64,000 bases of DNA, from NCBI RefSeq assembly GCF_025840185.1, contig NZ_JAMPJU010000001.1, positions 372,001 through 436,000 on the forward strand. The letters run 5' to 3'. The notes beneath the pieces are model-generated. The model was not told where the DNA came from. It was given only the letters and a program-made list of their open reading frames with translations, and did not search any database. This document shows, one piece after another, positions 42,691 to 51,912 of the stretch. Position 1 is the first letter of the stretch, and each line of letters opens with the position of its first letter. A program made the translations under genes and the position numbers. Origin of the DNA: Brenneria izbisi (GTDB taxonomy: Bacteria > Pseudomonadota > Gammaproteobacteria > Enterobacterales > Enterobacteriaceae).

Positions 42691-43401
42691 GTGATCTATA
42701 AATCTATCGCGGAACAGATCCGGTCGCGTATCAATTCAAACGAATTACGTATTGGCGAAGCACTGCCGTCAGAAAAAAGTCTGGCGGCTGAGTTTTCGGT
42801 TTCGCGGATGACGATCCGCAGAGCTATAGAACAGTTGATTAAGGAGGGATTACTGCAACGTCGCCATGGTAGCGGAACCTATATCTTGCAGAAAGATGTT
42901 CAGCATGAAGGCCATGCGTTGAACAGTTTCGCCGAACATATGCGGCTGATTGGTCGCACGACCAGCAATGAGGTGGTTGAGTTTCGAACCATGCCCGCTC
43001 CGCCTGCCATTGCCCGCCAACTGCGATTACGCACCGACGAAAGAATTTACTTTGCCCGCCGTGTACGCTATGTGGATGGCAAGGCTTGCATGCTGGAAGA
43101 CAGTTATTTACCCATCGCGCTTTTTCCCGATCTCTCCATTAAACATTTACAGGGCTCGAAGTTCGCTTACATTGAAGATGAAAAGCACATTGAGATTGCC
43201 GGTTGTTATGAGATTTTTTCCCCAATTTTGGCGGACAGCGTAGTTGCCGGATTATTGAAGGTTAATGAAGGCACGCCGTTATTGCAGATGACATCGCTGA
43301 CGAAAACGGTGGGCGGTGAATGTATTGATTTTTCCATCATGACGAATGCTCATGACTATCAGGTGAGCTTTTATATGCAACGCAAAAAACTCACTTTATA
43401 A
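42691..43401 (+). CDS. GntR/UTRA family regulator of the alpha-glucoside cluster
   Basis: 236 residues starting at a GTG with an AGAGGT site. N-terminal winged helix (IYKSIAEQIRSRINSN...LPSEKSLAAEFSVSRMTIRRAIEQLIKEGLLQRRHGSGTYI) followed by a UTRA ligand-binding domain (RVRYVDGKACMLEDSYLP..). UTRA regulators often bind sugar phosphates, so a phosphorylated sucrose isomer is a reasonable effector. It is divergent from aglAB and convergent with the isomerase gene. Confidence 0.88.
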   Translation: MIYKSIAEQIRSRINSNELRIGEALPSEKSLAAEFSVSRMTIRRAIEQLIKEGLLQRRHGSGTYILQKDVQHEGHALNSFAEHMRLIGRTTSNEVVEFRTMPAPPAIARQLRLRTDERIYFARRVRYVDGKACMLEDSYLPIALFPDLSIKHLQGSKFAYIEDEKHIEIAGCYEIFSPILADSVVAGLLKVNEGTPLLQMTSLTKTVGGECIDFSIMTNAHDYQVSFYMQRKKLTL

Positions 43402-43436
43402 GCGTCTTGTAAGCCGCCGTCACCAGATTAATGTAA

Positions 43437-43469
43437 AACCGGACAGCCTTTAAAGGCCATCCGGTGACT
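43437..43469 (-). terminator. Terminator between gntR and the sucrose isomerase gene
   Basis: ACCGGA-CA-GCCTTT pairs with AAAGGC-CA-TCCGGT. On the minus strand it is followed by TTTT, so it mainly serves the isomerase gene; it may act in both directions. Confidence 0.65.
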
Positions 43470-43492
43470 TACTACGCTGACTTGATGCCGGA

Positions 43493-45304
43493 TTAATTCA
43501 GTTGATAAATACCTGACTGCCATGGCTGCAGTTCAAGCCTGGTGGCGCCGGGCTGTACGTGCGTTTTCATACCGCTTTCCAGCAGAGTCTTCTTAATCGG
43601 GGATGCGTCAGGCAGAGAATAGCTGATGGGCTGTTCCCTGAAATTCACTACGATCAGATATTTCTCGCCTTTCAGAGTACGGGTATAGGCATAAACGTCA
43701 TTATTATTAGGATCAAGATCCTGATAAGCGCCATAGGTTAATGCCGGGGTTGCCTGTCTGATCGCAATCAGTTGACGATAGAAATTGTACACGGAATCGG
43801 GATCTTTGATCTGATCCGTCGCGTTGATTTCCTTGTAGTTCGGGTTAATGCGTAGCCACGGCGTACCTGCGGTGAAACCGGCGTTGTCGGCGTTGCTCCA
43901 CTGGAATGGCGTGCGGCTATTGTCGCGGCTGGTTTGTTTAACATTAGCCAGAAACTCATCCGCCTTCACTTTTCCGGTTTTAACAAAGTCCTGCCAGAAA
44001 CCTTTTACTTCGATATCATCGAAATCATCAATCTTTTGGAAAGGATAGTTGGTCATTGCCAATTCATCCCCTTGATAGATAAAGGGAGTGGCCCGTTGGG
44101 TTAACGCGATGGTGGCTAGCGCTTTGGCCGAAAGGACGCGCCACTGCGGGCGGTCGTCGCCAAAATGTGAGACGGCGCGCGGGTTATCGTGGTTGCTGAG
44201 GAAGAAGGTATTCCAGCCGTACTGACCTGCCATATCAACAAGCCGATTGTTGATCTGACGGAATTGAGACAGCGTCCAGTCATTACTGCGCCATCTCTCC
44301 TCAACCGAGCGGTCGAGACGAATAAGATCAAAAGAGAACGCCATATCCAACTCTTTACGACGCTGGTCAATAAACGGCGCGGCCTCTTCCAGTGGTACGC
44401 CAAAGATTTCCCCCGCTGACACCACATCATATTTCGACAGTACCTTCTGATTCATTTCCCGAAGGTAGCGGTGAAGGTTCGGTCCCTGAGTATAGGTGTA
44501 GGCGAAGTTTTTAAGTTGTTCGGTCGTGAGATCAGGAAAAGCCGGGTTTTTCGAGAATGTCGCGACGGTATCCACCCGCAGGCCGGATACCCCTTTATTA
44601 ATCCAGAAGCGCATCATATCGTAAACCTCTTCACGCACTTTAGGATTATCCCAGTTCAGGTCAGGCTGATTCACGCCGAAATAATGCAGATAATACTGAT
44701 CTGTGGCACTGTCCTTCTGCCAGGCCGATCCGCCAAAAAAGGAGGGGTAGTTATTCGGCGGATTGTTGTTTTTGCCATCACGCCAGATGTAGTAATCACG
44801 ATAAGGATTATCTTTCGATTTTCTACTTTCAACAAACCATTGATTCTGATCGCTGCTGTGATTGGCGACAACATCAATCATCAGTCGCATATCGCGTTTT
44901 TTCATTTCAGAAATAAGGCGATCGAAATCGTCCATATTTCCATACTCTTTCATTATCTTCCGGTAATCACGAATATCGTAGCCATTATCCTTATTTGGCG
45001 AATCATAATGCGGATTAATCCAAATAGCATTAATACCGAGATTTTTTAAATAATCCAGTTTCTCGGTGATCCCCTGCAAGTCGCCGATGCCATCTCCATT
45101 GCTATCTTTAAATGACCGAGGGTAAACCTGATAAAATACGGCTTCTTTCCACCATGCAGGCTGATCTGAAACGCCATCATTAATTGCCACAATAGATGAA
45201 TCATCCGTTTTATCCACTTGCGGCAACGCATTGCATAATCCAGAAAAAGTCAATCCTGACAGCAAGATAGCACTAAATTTTAAATATTTTCTCACTATAA
45301 GCAT
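43493..45304 (-). CDS. Sucrose isomerase (isomaltulose/trehalulose synthase, GH13)
   Basis: 603 residues with a signal peptide (VRKYLKFSAILLSGLTFSGLCNA|LP), so periplasmic or secreted. The GH13 core begins WWKEAVFYQVYPRSFKDSNGDGIGDLQG. Nucleophile Asp245 (GLRVDTVATF), acid/base Glu299 (SAGEIFG) and Asp373 (LSNHDNPRAV) are all present. The product-specificity motif, RLDRD in Klebsiella PalI, reads RLDRS at 329-333. The enzyme turns sucrose into alpha-1,6 (isomaltulose) and alpha-1,1 (trehalulose) isomers. Hydrolytic alpha-glucosidases of the family lack the export signal and this motif. Transport and cleavage genes lie beside it. Confidence 0.92.
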   Translation of the reverse strand: MLIVRKYLKFSAILLSGLTFSGLCNALPQVDKTDDSSIVAINDGVSDQPAWWKEAVFYQVYPRSFKDSNGDGIGDLQGITEKLDYLKNLGINAIWINPHYDSPNKDNGYDIRDYRKIMKEYGNMDDFDRLISEMKKRDMRLMIDVVANHSSDQNQWFVESRKSKDNPYRDYYIWRDGKNNNPPNNYPSFFGGSAWQKDSATDQYYLHYFGVNQPDLNWDNPKVREEVYDMMRFWINKGVSGLRVDTVATFSKNPAFPDLTTEQLKNFAYTYTQGPNLHRYLREMNQKVLSKYDVVSAGEIFGVPLEEAAPFIDQRRKELDMAFSFDLIRLDRSVEERWRSNDWTLSQFRQINNRLVDMAGQYGWNTFFLSNHDNPRAVSHFGDDRPQWRVLSAKALATIALTQRATPFIYQGDELAMTNYPFQKIDDFDDIEVKGFWQDFVKTGKVKADEFLANVKQTSRDNSRTPFQWSNADNAGFTAGTPWLRINPNYKEINATDQIKDPDSVYNFYRQLIAIRQATPALTYGAYQDLDPNNNDVYAYTRTLKGEKYLIVVNFREQPISYSLPDASPIKKTLLESGMKTHVQPGATRLELQPWQSGIYQLN

Positions 45305-45419
45305 ACAATCATTCCATCCATAAATAATTACTTTTAAGTTTAAATTAATAAACTTCGTTTCTTTTTTTCCATGTAGGATATCAGTGCCGAGTTAAGCATG
45401 TATGTTCTATGAATATACT

Positions 45420-45456
45420 GCGACCTGAATAAGTCATATATATTGACTTTGGTCGC
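45420..45456. promoter_or_regulatory. Nested inverted repeat upstream of sucrose isomerase
   Basis: Outer GCGACC / GGTCGC and inner AAGTCA / TGACTT arms around a TATATAT centre. It lies about 116 bases before the isomerase start. Could be an operator for the neighbouring GntR protein or another regulator. Confidence 0.45.
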
Positions 45457-45722
45457 TTACTTTACTGCGTAATCAATGATGGTCAACTTATAGTTCACAA
45501 GATAATTTTTATGTGCTTATGTTTTTGCAGTATTGATATATTACATATAAAATAAAGGCGAAAAAATATTCCCCAATAAAATTAGCATAATTATAACATT
45601 AATTATTTTTTTTAACGAAAATAGAAAGTCCAGGCTGAAAGCAACGATTTTGAACGCTAAAAATCTATTTGGTTAGCAAGCCCAGGCAGCGTCGGGTTAC
45701 CAGAATTTGGAGTCATCGTGAA

Positions 45723-45778
45723 ACAAAAAACCCCGGCGATAAAACCAGGGATGGGTGTATATGTATAAGAGACAGCCC
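45723..45778. repeat. Imperfect direct repeat, right copy (also ydgJ terminator)
   Basis: CCCCGGCGAT, CCAGGGAT and AAGAGACAGCC blocks in the same order and orientation as 39414-39463, with six extra bases. On the minus strand it forms a CCC-GG hairpin followed by six T, ending ydgJ. Confidence 0.7.
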
Positions 45779-45803
45779 TACCGGGAAGATCGAAAGGTCA
45801 AAC

Positions 45804-46850
45804 CTAGCTATTTTTTACCGTCATGGTTTTTTTCTGTTGATAAGAGAGCAGCCCCAGTTCGATCAATTCCATCACCTGAATGGCCTGATGCACGCTGACC
45901 GGGTTATCCCCTTTGCCGGTTAACGCGTTGCGGATAGCGGCATAGTAAGCAGGATAGTCGCCGGGTATGGTTGTGACGGCCTGCTCTACCATCATGCCGT
46001 CACGGTGCAGCGTCAGCAGGCCATCTTGCTTATCCTGTCCCCAGTTCGCCGACGGCGGACGTTGCCCGGCTTTGAGATGATCTTCCTGCGGATCAACGCC
46101 GAACTTCACAAAACTGCCTCGCGTACCGTGAACGATATATCGCGCCGTAGGCGCCGCCGCCAGCATACTCGCGTGTAACGCCACGCGGCGCTGGGGATAA
46201 ATCAAGGTGGCATGGAAATAATCGACCGCTTTGCTGCCGGGCCTTAATTGCGCCATATCAACCTGGATCGCCACCGGTAAACCAAATAGCTGCAATACCT
46301 GGTCGATCAAGTGCGGCCCCAGATCGTACCAGATGCCGCTCCCTTCGCTGCCATCTTCACGCCAGCGCTGACGGACTTCAGGACGGAAACGGTCGAAGTG
46401 GGATTCCATATACACCACATCGCCTAACGCGCCGCTGTGCAGCAGATTTTTCAGCGTAAGGAAATCGCTGTCCCAGCGACGGTTGTGAAACACCGACAGC
46501 AGTTTGCCTTTATGCTCCGCCGCCGCGCCGAGTTCGTGCGCCTGCGACAGGGTGACGGTAAAGGGCTTATCGACCACCACATGTTTCCCTGCCTCCAGCG
46601 CCTGGCGAGCCAGAGGAAAGTGCGTGTCATTCGGCGTGGGAATAACAATCAGATCAATATTCGGATCGTTAAACAGCGTTTGCGGATCACGTTCAATACG
46701 CAGGGTTGCCCAATCTGCATGAACCTTATCCGCATCGCTGCTGGACACCGCGGCCAGTTCCATTCCCGGCGTACCGGCAATAAGCGGTGCATGAAACGTT
46801 TTGCTGGCATAACCATAACCCAGTAATCCAACACGGACGGTGTTACTCAT
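45804..46850 (-). CDS. ydgJ: Gfo/Idh/MocA oxidoreductase YdgJ
   Basis: 348 residues with an N-terminal Rossmann motif (VGLLGYGYASKTFHAPLI), PTPNDTHFPLARQALEAGKHVVVDKPFTVT carrying the conserved Lys of the EKP-type motif (DKP here), and a GSGIWYDLGPHLIDQ substrate segment. A dehydrogenase for an unknown sugar or cyclitol substrate. In E. coli ydgJ follows add convergently; here the sucrose-isomer cluster separates them. Confidence 0.9.
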   Translation of the reverse strand: MSNTVRVGLLGYGYASKTFHAPLIAGTPGMELAAVSSSDADKVHADWATLRIERDPQTLFNDPNIDLIVIPTPNDTHFPLARQALEAGKHVVVDKPFTVTLSQAHELGAAAEHKGKLLSVFHNRRWDSDFLTLKNLLHSGALGDVVYMESHFDRFRPEVRQRWREDGSEGSGIWYDLGPHLIDQVLQLFGLPVAIQVDMAQLRPGSKAVDYFHATLIYPQRRVALHASMLAAAPTARYIVHGTRGSFVKFGVDPQEDHLKAGQRPPSANWGQDKQDGLLTLHRDGMMVEQAVTTIPGDYPAYYAAIRNALTGKGDNPVSVHQAIQVMELIELGLLSYQQKKTMTVKNS

Positions 46851-46950
46851 GAAGATTCCCCTTAATGCGTTTACCCAATGTGAATGTCAGTATAGCACCG
46901 GGACAACCCCCTATTTTTAGCTATTTTGCCGCTTTTGCCGTTCGTCTCGT

Positions 46951-47886
46951 TCAGATGCCAACCACGCCAGTGGTTTGATTGTCCCAGCGCGAAGCCTCGC
47001 GCGTTTTAGCTGGCGGGTAGTTGATTTCACTACTGCGCCGCCGGAAATCACTGGGACTGACGCCCACGCGTTTTCGGAATACTCTGGAGAAATAAAGCTG
47101 ATCATCATAGCCGACCACTCTGCCGATATTGGCGATCGACTCCTGTGTGGTCTGCAACAACAGCTTGGCCCGAATAACCCGCTGCTCTTCACGCCAGCGC
47201 AGAATATTGATGCCCACCTGCTCACGGAACAGATGCGCCAGACGCGATGGCGACAAACAAACATGGCGCGCCACGTCCTCAATCCGCAACTCCCCTGCCA
47301 GGTTGCCGGTAATGAACTGGCAAGCTTCAATCACCCGCGGGTCCATGATTTTCTGCGGACTTAGAGGATCTTCCTCCATTGCTCTCAGCAGCAGGCGCTC
47401 CAGCAGGTTCATCCCCAGTTCTTCCGAAAAGCGCCGCCCGGAGCGCTGCGTCTGTTCGATATTGGCAAACAGCCGATCAAACTCCAGTAAAAGCGGATTC
47501 GTCGTCAGGCTCAGACGTCCCACGCCACAATGTTGACAATGCCACTCCAGCCAATCCGCCCAGTAACCGCGCGGTCGGAAATAGACCCAGCGGTGATACC
47601 AGCAATCACTGTCAGGCGAGCGTCCATAGAAATGTTTCGATTTAGGGGGAAACAACAGCAAATCCCCTGGGTTGCAATAGAATGCATCATCGCCATCAAA
47701 AACCTGTCCTTGTCCTTTAATGGTGAGATTAATGATGTAGCCTTTCATGCCGTCAGGACGATCGATAAAGAAATCAAGCGGCCCCTCGGCCAGAATGGGC
47801 GTCAACCCGGCGACCAGATACGCGTTGAACGAATACCCCGGCAGCAACGGATTAGACTGGGATTGATGCGCCATGCGGTGATACAT
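46951..47886 (-). CDS. araC: Arabinose regulator AraC
   Basis: 311 residues. The N-terminal arabinose-binding cupin resembles E. coli AraC closely ([50 protein letters not shown]). Two C-terminal helix-turn-helix motifs follow ([22 protein letters not shown] and [18 protein letters not shown]). It is the last gene of a minus-strand run araF-araG-araH-araC, only 24 bases after araH. In E. coli araC is instead divergent from araBAD. Confidence 0.96.
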   Translation of the reverse strand: MYHRMAHQSQSNPLLPGYSFNAYLVAGLTPILAEGPLDFFIDRPDGMKGYIINLTIKGQGQVFDGDDAFYCNPGDLLLFPPKSKHFYGRSPDSDCWYHRWVYFRPRGYWADWLEWHCQHCGVGRLSLTTNPLLLEFDRLFANIEQTQRSGRRFSEELGMNLLERLLLRAMEEDPLSPQKIMDPRVIEACQFITGNLAGELRIEDVARHVCLSPSRLAHLFREQVGINILRWREEQRVIRAKLLLQTTQESIANIGRVVGYDDQLYFSRVFRKRVGVSPSDFRRRSSEINYPPAKTREASRWDNQTTGVVGI

Positions 47887-47910
47887 CGGACCTCCAGGCT
47901 CAATAATCGT

Positions 47911-48897
47911 TTATATGGTCTTCTTCGACAGTTGTTTGTAACGGTCAAAAATCACCGCCGCCAACAGGATCAACCCACGAACCACATATTGGGCAAACGG
48001 CGAGATATTCAGCAGGTTCATCGCGTTTTCCACCGTCCCCAGGATCAGCACCCCGGCAACCACATAGGAAATCTTGCCGATCCCGCCTTTCAACGATACC
48101 CCGCCCAGTACGCAAGCCGAAATGACGATAAGCTCATAACCGATGGAGGTCATCGGCTGCCCGCTGGTCATGCGCGACGCCAGAATGATGCCCGCCGCCG
48201 CAGAAACCAGCCCGGAAAGCGCGAAGATGATAATTCTGGTGCGCACCACGGGAACCCCCGCCAGACGCGCCGCTTCTTCGTTGCCGCCAATCGCCAGCGT
48301 ATTCCGGCCAAAAGTAGTTTTATTCAGCAGCAACCCAAACAGGATCATACATCCCACGGTGATCCAGATCGGCGCGGGCAATCCCAGCCAGTTGGCATAT
48401 CCCAATTCAAAGAAACGTTCATCCTCAATCCCAACCGCTTTACCATCGGAAATGATATAAGCCAGACCACGGGCAATCTGCATGGTGGCAAGCGTGGTGA
48501 TCAGCGCGTTGATTTTGAGTCTGGCAATGACGAAGCCGTTCAGCAGACCAAATGCCACGCCTAGCAGCAGGCCCGCGCCGATACCAATCCACAGGCTTTC
48601 GCTGATATTGATGACCACCGCGGTCGTTACGCCCGCACAGGCGATGATCGACGCCACTGACAGGTCAAAATCGCCGGAAGCCAGGCAGAATAACATACCG
48701 CAAGCCACCATGCCGGACATGGAGATTGCCAGCCCCAATCCTTTCATATTAATAAAACTGGCGAAATTAGGCACAAAGATCGCACATGCGATAAACAGCA
48801 CGGCAAAAACCACCAGCATGCCGTAGTTGTCCCAAATGCGTGACATCCCCAGCGCGTTTTTCTTTTTTGCCGGCGTAGCAGATGTAACCGTTGACAT
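47911..48897 (-). CDS. araH: L-arabinose ABC transporter permease
   Basis: 328 residues with about ten membrane segments and the EAA-like GGNEEAARLAGVPV loop of the CUT2 sugar permease family. Part of AraFGH, high-affinity arabinose import. It follows araG by 18 bases; araC follows in the same direction. Confidence 0.95.
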   Translation of the reverse strand: MSTVTSATPAKKKNALGMSRIWDNYGMLVVFAVLFIACAIFVPNFASFINMKGLGLAISMSGMVACGMLFCLASGDFDLSVASIIACAGVTTAVVINISESLWIGIGAGLLLGVAFGLLNGFVIARLKINALITTLATMQIARGLAYIISDGKAVGIEDERFFELGYANWLGLPAPIWITVGCMILFGLLLNKTTFGRNTLAIGGNEEAARLAGVPVVRTRIIIFALSGLVSAAAGIILASRMTSGQPMTSIGYELIVISACVLGGVSLKGGIGKISYVVAGVLILGTVENAMNLLNISPFAQYVVRGLILLAAVIFDRYKQLSKKTI

Positions 48898-48915
48898 TAT
48901 TTGGCTCCTTCGCGG

Positions 48916-50439
48916 TCAGGCAACCGCGGATTCGATATCAGGGGTTTGTAACATTGCCAGACTCAGCACCTTCTGCTCCGTGGCTTCATCATGGGAGAGT
49001 TCACCGGAAACGGCGCCTTCGCGCATCACCAGGATACGGTCAGCCAGCCCAAGCACTTCGGGTAGATCACTGGACGCGAACAACACGGCAATCCCTTGTT
49101 TCGCCAGCGCATAAATCACATGGTAAATCTCATGTCTGGCGCCCACATCAATGCCGCGGGTGGGTTCATCCAGCAAAATGACTTTCATCTCTTCCGACAG
49201 CCAGCGTCCGAGGATCGCCTTCTGCTGGTTTCCCCCGGAAAGATTCATGATCAGTTGATCCCCCGACGGCGTTTTGATGTTCAGCGCGTCAATGCGGCGG
49301 GCCGCGTTATCCTCCTCCCACTGTTTATCGATAATGAAACCGGCTTTTAAGCTTTTGCGTCGTGCGCTGATATTGATGTTGTCACGCACAGAATGCACAG
49401 GAATGATGCCATCGGCCTTGCGATCCTCAGGGCATAACATCACGCCCTGACGGATCGCATCGATCGGCGAGTTTACCGTCAACGGTTTGCCGTCCAGCAA
49501 TACCTGGCCTGACGTAATCCGCGTTGCGCCGAATAATCCTCTCAACAATTCGCTGCGGCCCGCGCCGACCAAGCCAAACAGCCCGACAATTTCGCCTTGC
49601 CGGACATGCAGCGAAACCGTCGATTTTACCCCCGGCGCTTTCACCTCTTTCAGCGTCAATCGCTCGTCGCCGAGCGGACGCGGCTGATAGCCATAGATAT
49701 CGCCCAGATCGCGTCCCACCATAGCTTGTACCAGCAGTTCATGATTTACCTGCCGCCGATCGTCAAACGTGCGCACATAGCGACCATCTTTAAACACGGT
49801 AATCGCATCACTCAGTGCGAAAATTTCTTCCATACGGTGCGAAACATACATAATGACCCGCCCTTCGGCGCGCAACTCTTTAATCACGCGGAATAGCTGT
49901 TCGATTTCACGGGCCGAGAGCGAACTGGTGGGTTCGTCGAAAGCAATGATTTTAGCGTTACGGGCCAGCGCTTTGGCGATCTCCACCATTTGCCATTGTC
50001 CGATAGACAGGTATTTCAACGGGGTATCCGGGTCGAGATCCAACCCCAGATGTTCGAGTTGTAATTGGGTCTCATAACGCAGCAACGAATAATTAACCAT
50101 GCCGTATTTATGCGGCAACTGGCCAAGATAGATATTCTCAGCGACCGTCATTTCCGGCACCAGATGCAGTTCCTGATAGATAATCGCTACCCCGGCATTC
50201 AGGGCGTCCATCGTGTTATTGAACTGAACCGGCCTGCCCTGAATATGAATTTCCCCCGTCGAGGGCGCATAGTTACCACTCAGAATTTTCAATAAGGTGG
50301 ATTTACCCGCCCCATTTTCCCCCATCAAGGCATGGATCTGTCCGGCCTGGCAGGAGAAACTGATATCCGCAAGCGCCTTGACGCCGGGAAACGTTTTACC
50401 AATGCCATGAAACGACAAATAGGGTGACTGTGCTGTCAT
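48916..50439 (-). CDS. araG: L-arabinose ABC transporter ATP-binding protein
   Basis: 507 residues with two tandem ABC domains. The first has [27 protein letters not shown] and [11 protein letters not shown]. The second has a variant P-loop ([13 protein letters not shown]), with Arg instead of Lys as usual in CUT2 sugar importers, and [15 protein letters not shown] with [12 protein letters not shown]. Powers AraH/AraF arabinose uptake. Confidence 0.96.
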   Translation of the reverse strand: MTAQSPYLSFHGIGKTFPGVKALADISFSCQAGQIHALMGENGAGKSTLLKILSGNYAPSTGEIHIQGRPVQFNNTMDALNAGVAIIYQELHLVPEMTVAENIYLGQLPHKYGMVNYSLLRYETQLQLEHLGLDLDPDTPLKYLSIGQWQMVEIAKALARNAKIIAFDEPTSSLSAREIEQLFRVIKELRAEGRVIMYVSHRMEEIFALSDAITVFKDGRYVRTFDDRRQVNHELLVQAMVGRDLGDIYGYQPRPLGDERLTLKEVKAPGVKSTVSLHVRQGEIVGLFGLVGAGRSELLRGLFGATRITSGQVLLDGKPLTVNSPIDAIRQGVMLCPEDRKADGIIPVHSVRDNINISARRKSLKAGFIIDKQWEEDNAARRIDALNIKTPSGDQLIMNLSGGNQQKAILGRWLSEEMKVILLDEPTRGIDVGARHEIYHVIYALAKQGIAVLFASSDLPEVLGLADRILVMREGAVSGELSHDEATEQKVLSLAMLQTPDIESAVA

Positions 50440-50554
50440 GTCCGTTTCCTCACGGTTAACCGCTGACCACCACGTCAGCGAACCTTACGTCAGCCGCATA
50501 TCGGCTGGCTGAATAACGTTTAGGGCAGACGTGGACTGCCTTTCCCCACCCGCC

Positions 50555-51538
50555 TCACATCAGGCCCTTTTTCGCCAGTTCGACCTTGAAGTTTTCACGC
50601 GTGATCAGCACCACATCCGTCACCTCTGTAAATTTTTGCGGTTCAACCCCGTTGGTAACCCAGTCGTTCAACATCTGGATACTTTTATAGCCATGTACGT
50701 CCGGGCTGGGCAGCAACGAGCCATAGAAACCGGTCGCCTGACCTTTGGACAGTTCACTCACCGCATCCACGCCGTTGATGCCAATGCCAATCACATTCGC
50801 GGCTTTAAAGCCCTGTCCTTCGGTGGCGCGAACGCCCCCCAGCACGGTGTTGTCGTTCATACCGACGATCAGCCAGTTTTTCACTTTCGGGTGCTGCACG
50901 AGCATGGAGTTGGCGGCATCAAACGCGCCGGGGATATCGTTGGATTTAGTGGGTACCTGATAGATTTGCTGTGCCGGGAAACCGGACGCTTTCAACGCTT
51001 CCATCGAACCGCTGGTACGGCGACGCGCGGTATCCAGTTCGTTGGCGGTAATCGCCATGACTGCGGTTTCATCCACCTTCCAGCCACGTTTGTGCATTTC
51101 TTTCCACAGTTCCTGTCCCTGACGCTCGCCGATTTTGGTTGCCGCCATCATGACCAGCGGCACGGTATCCATCGGCTCGCCTTTGGCATTGACAAACTGA
51201 TCATCCACTGCGATGACTTTCAAATCATAACTGCGTGCTTTGGCGACAATCGCCGCGCCCAGTTTGGGATCGGGCGTACAGATAACAAAGCCTTTCGCGC
51301 CGCTGGCCGCCAGACTATCAATGGCATTCAGGGTTTTCTCTCCATCGGGAACCGCAATTTTAATCACATCAAAACCGAGATCCTTTCCTGCCTTATCCGC
51401 AAACCGCCATTCGGTCTGAAACCAGGGTTCTTCCGGTTGTTTAACCAGAAACCCCAGTTTTAATGTTTCGGCGATAGCCGATTGTGACATAACGGCAGCC
51501 AGCCCGATTGTTGCCAGCGCCTTAGTGAATTTATGCAT
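50555..51538 (-). CDS. araF: L-arabinose-binding periplasmic protein
   Basis: 327 residues: signal peptide (HKFTKALATIGLAAVMSQSAIA) and a type I periplasmic sugar-binding fold starting ETLKLGFLVKQPEEPWFQTEW, with GMNDNTVLGGVRATEGQGF typical of AraF. First gene of the araFGH-araC operon, divergent from araBA with a shared 374-base control region. Confidence 0.96.
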   Translation of the reverse strand: MHKFTKALATIGLAAVMSQSAIAETLKLGFLVKQPEEPWFQTEWRFADKAGKDLGFDVIKIAVPDGEKTLNAIDSLAASGAKGFVICTPDPKLGAAIVAKARSYDLKVIAVDDQFVNAKGEPMDTVPLVMMAATKIGERQGQELWKEMHKRGWKVDETAVMAITANELDTARRRTSGSMEALKASGFPAQQIYQVPTKSNDIPGAFDAANSMLVQHPKVKNWLIVGMNDNTVLGGVRATEGQGFKAANVIGIGINGVDAVSELSKGQATGFYGSLLPSPDVHGYKSIQMLNDWVTNGVEPQKFTEVTDVVLITRENFKVELAKKGLM

Positions 51539-51912
51539 GATGTTCTCCGCTATGGTTATTTTTTTATTCCCCGGTCAGACCGGTATATATCATGGTTCCT
51601 GGTACGCCATTTCAGACTTGAATAAAGGAAAAACACAGGCTTAGCACCATTCTTTCATTTATAGGCATTCAGACGCCCTAAGTTTTAGCCGCTATTTTCA
51701 TCAAGAATATAGAGCGCTATCACATCCCGGAATAACGACAGGTTTGTGCATATATTTAGCAAATTTAACCAGTCGTTAACTTTTGACGACCATCACAAAA
51801 TGACTGCCGATGACAGAAAAATACATACTTCCAGCTAACGGCTCCTCACGCCCTCGCCTATCCCTTGTCTATCGTTGACCACAATAAAAACGGAATGAAC
51901 AGGAGCGGAGCA
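51539..51912. promoter_or_regulatory. Divergent araF / araB control region
   Basis: 374 bases between divergent arabinose operons. A TAGCAAATTTAACCAG segment at about 51758-51773 resembles one AraC half-site (TAGCA-N7-TCCATA) but is shifted by one or two bases, so I do not call individual operators. AraC and CRP binding here is inferred from gene content. Confidence 0.5.

Larger units (their letters stand above)
45305..45803. other. 499-base region upstream of the sucrose isomerase
   Basis: Very AT-rich promoter region; it holds the inverted repeat at 45420-45456 and the right repeat copy at 45723-45778. An ORF at 45669-45923 overlaps ydgJ and lacks a ribosome site; not a gene. Confidence 0.6.

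Noticed and set aside
45750-45774. Resemblance to the Tn5 mosaic end (TGTATAAGAGACAG)
   Set aside because: Fourteen bases match, but the same block occurs with one change in the other repeat copy at 39.4 kb, so it belongs to the native repeat. No transposase, no inverted partner; library adapter contamination is also unlikely inside a contiguous sequence.
47530-48564. 344-codon ORF on the plus strand
   Set aside because: Opposite araC and araH; low-complexity basic sequence, no motif.
50531-51463. 310-codon ORF on the plus strand
   Set aside because: Opposite araF and araF alone explains the reading pattern.
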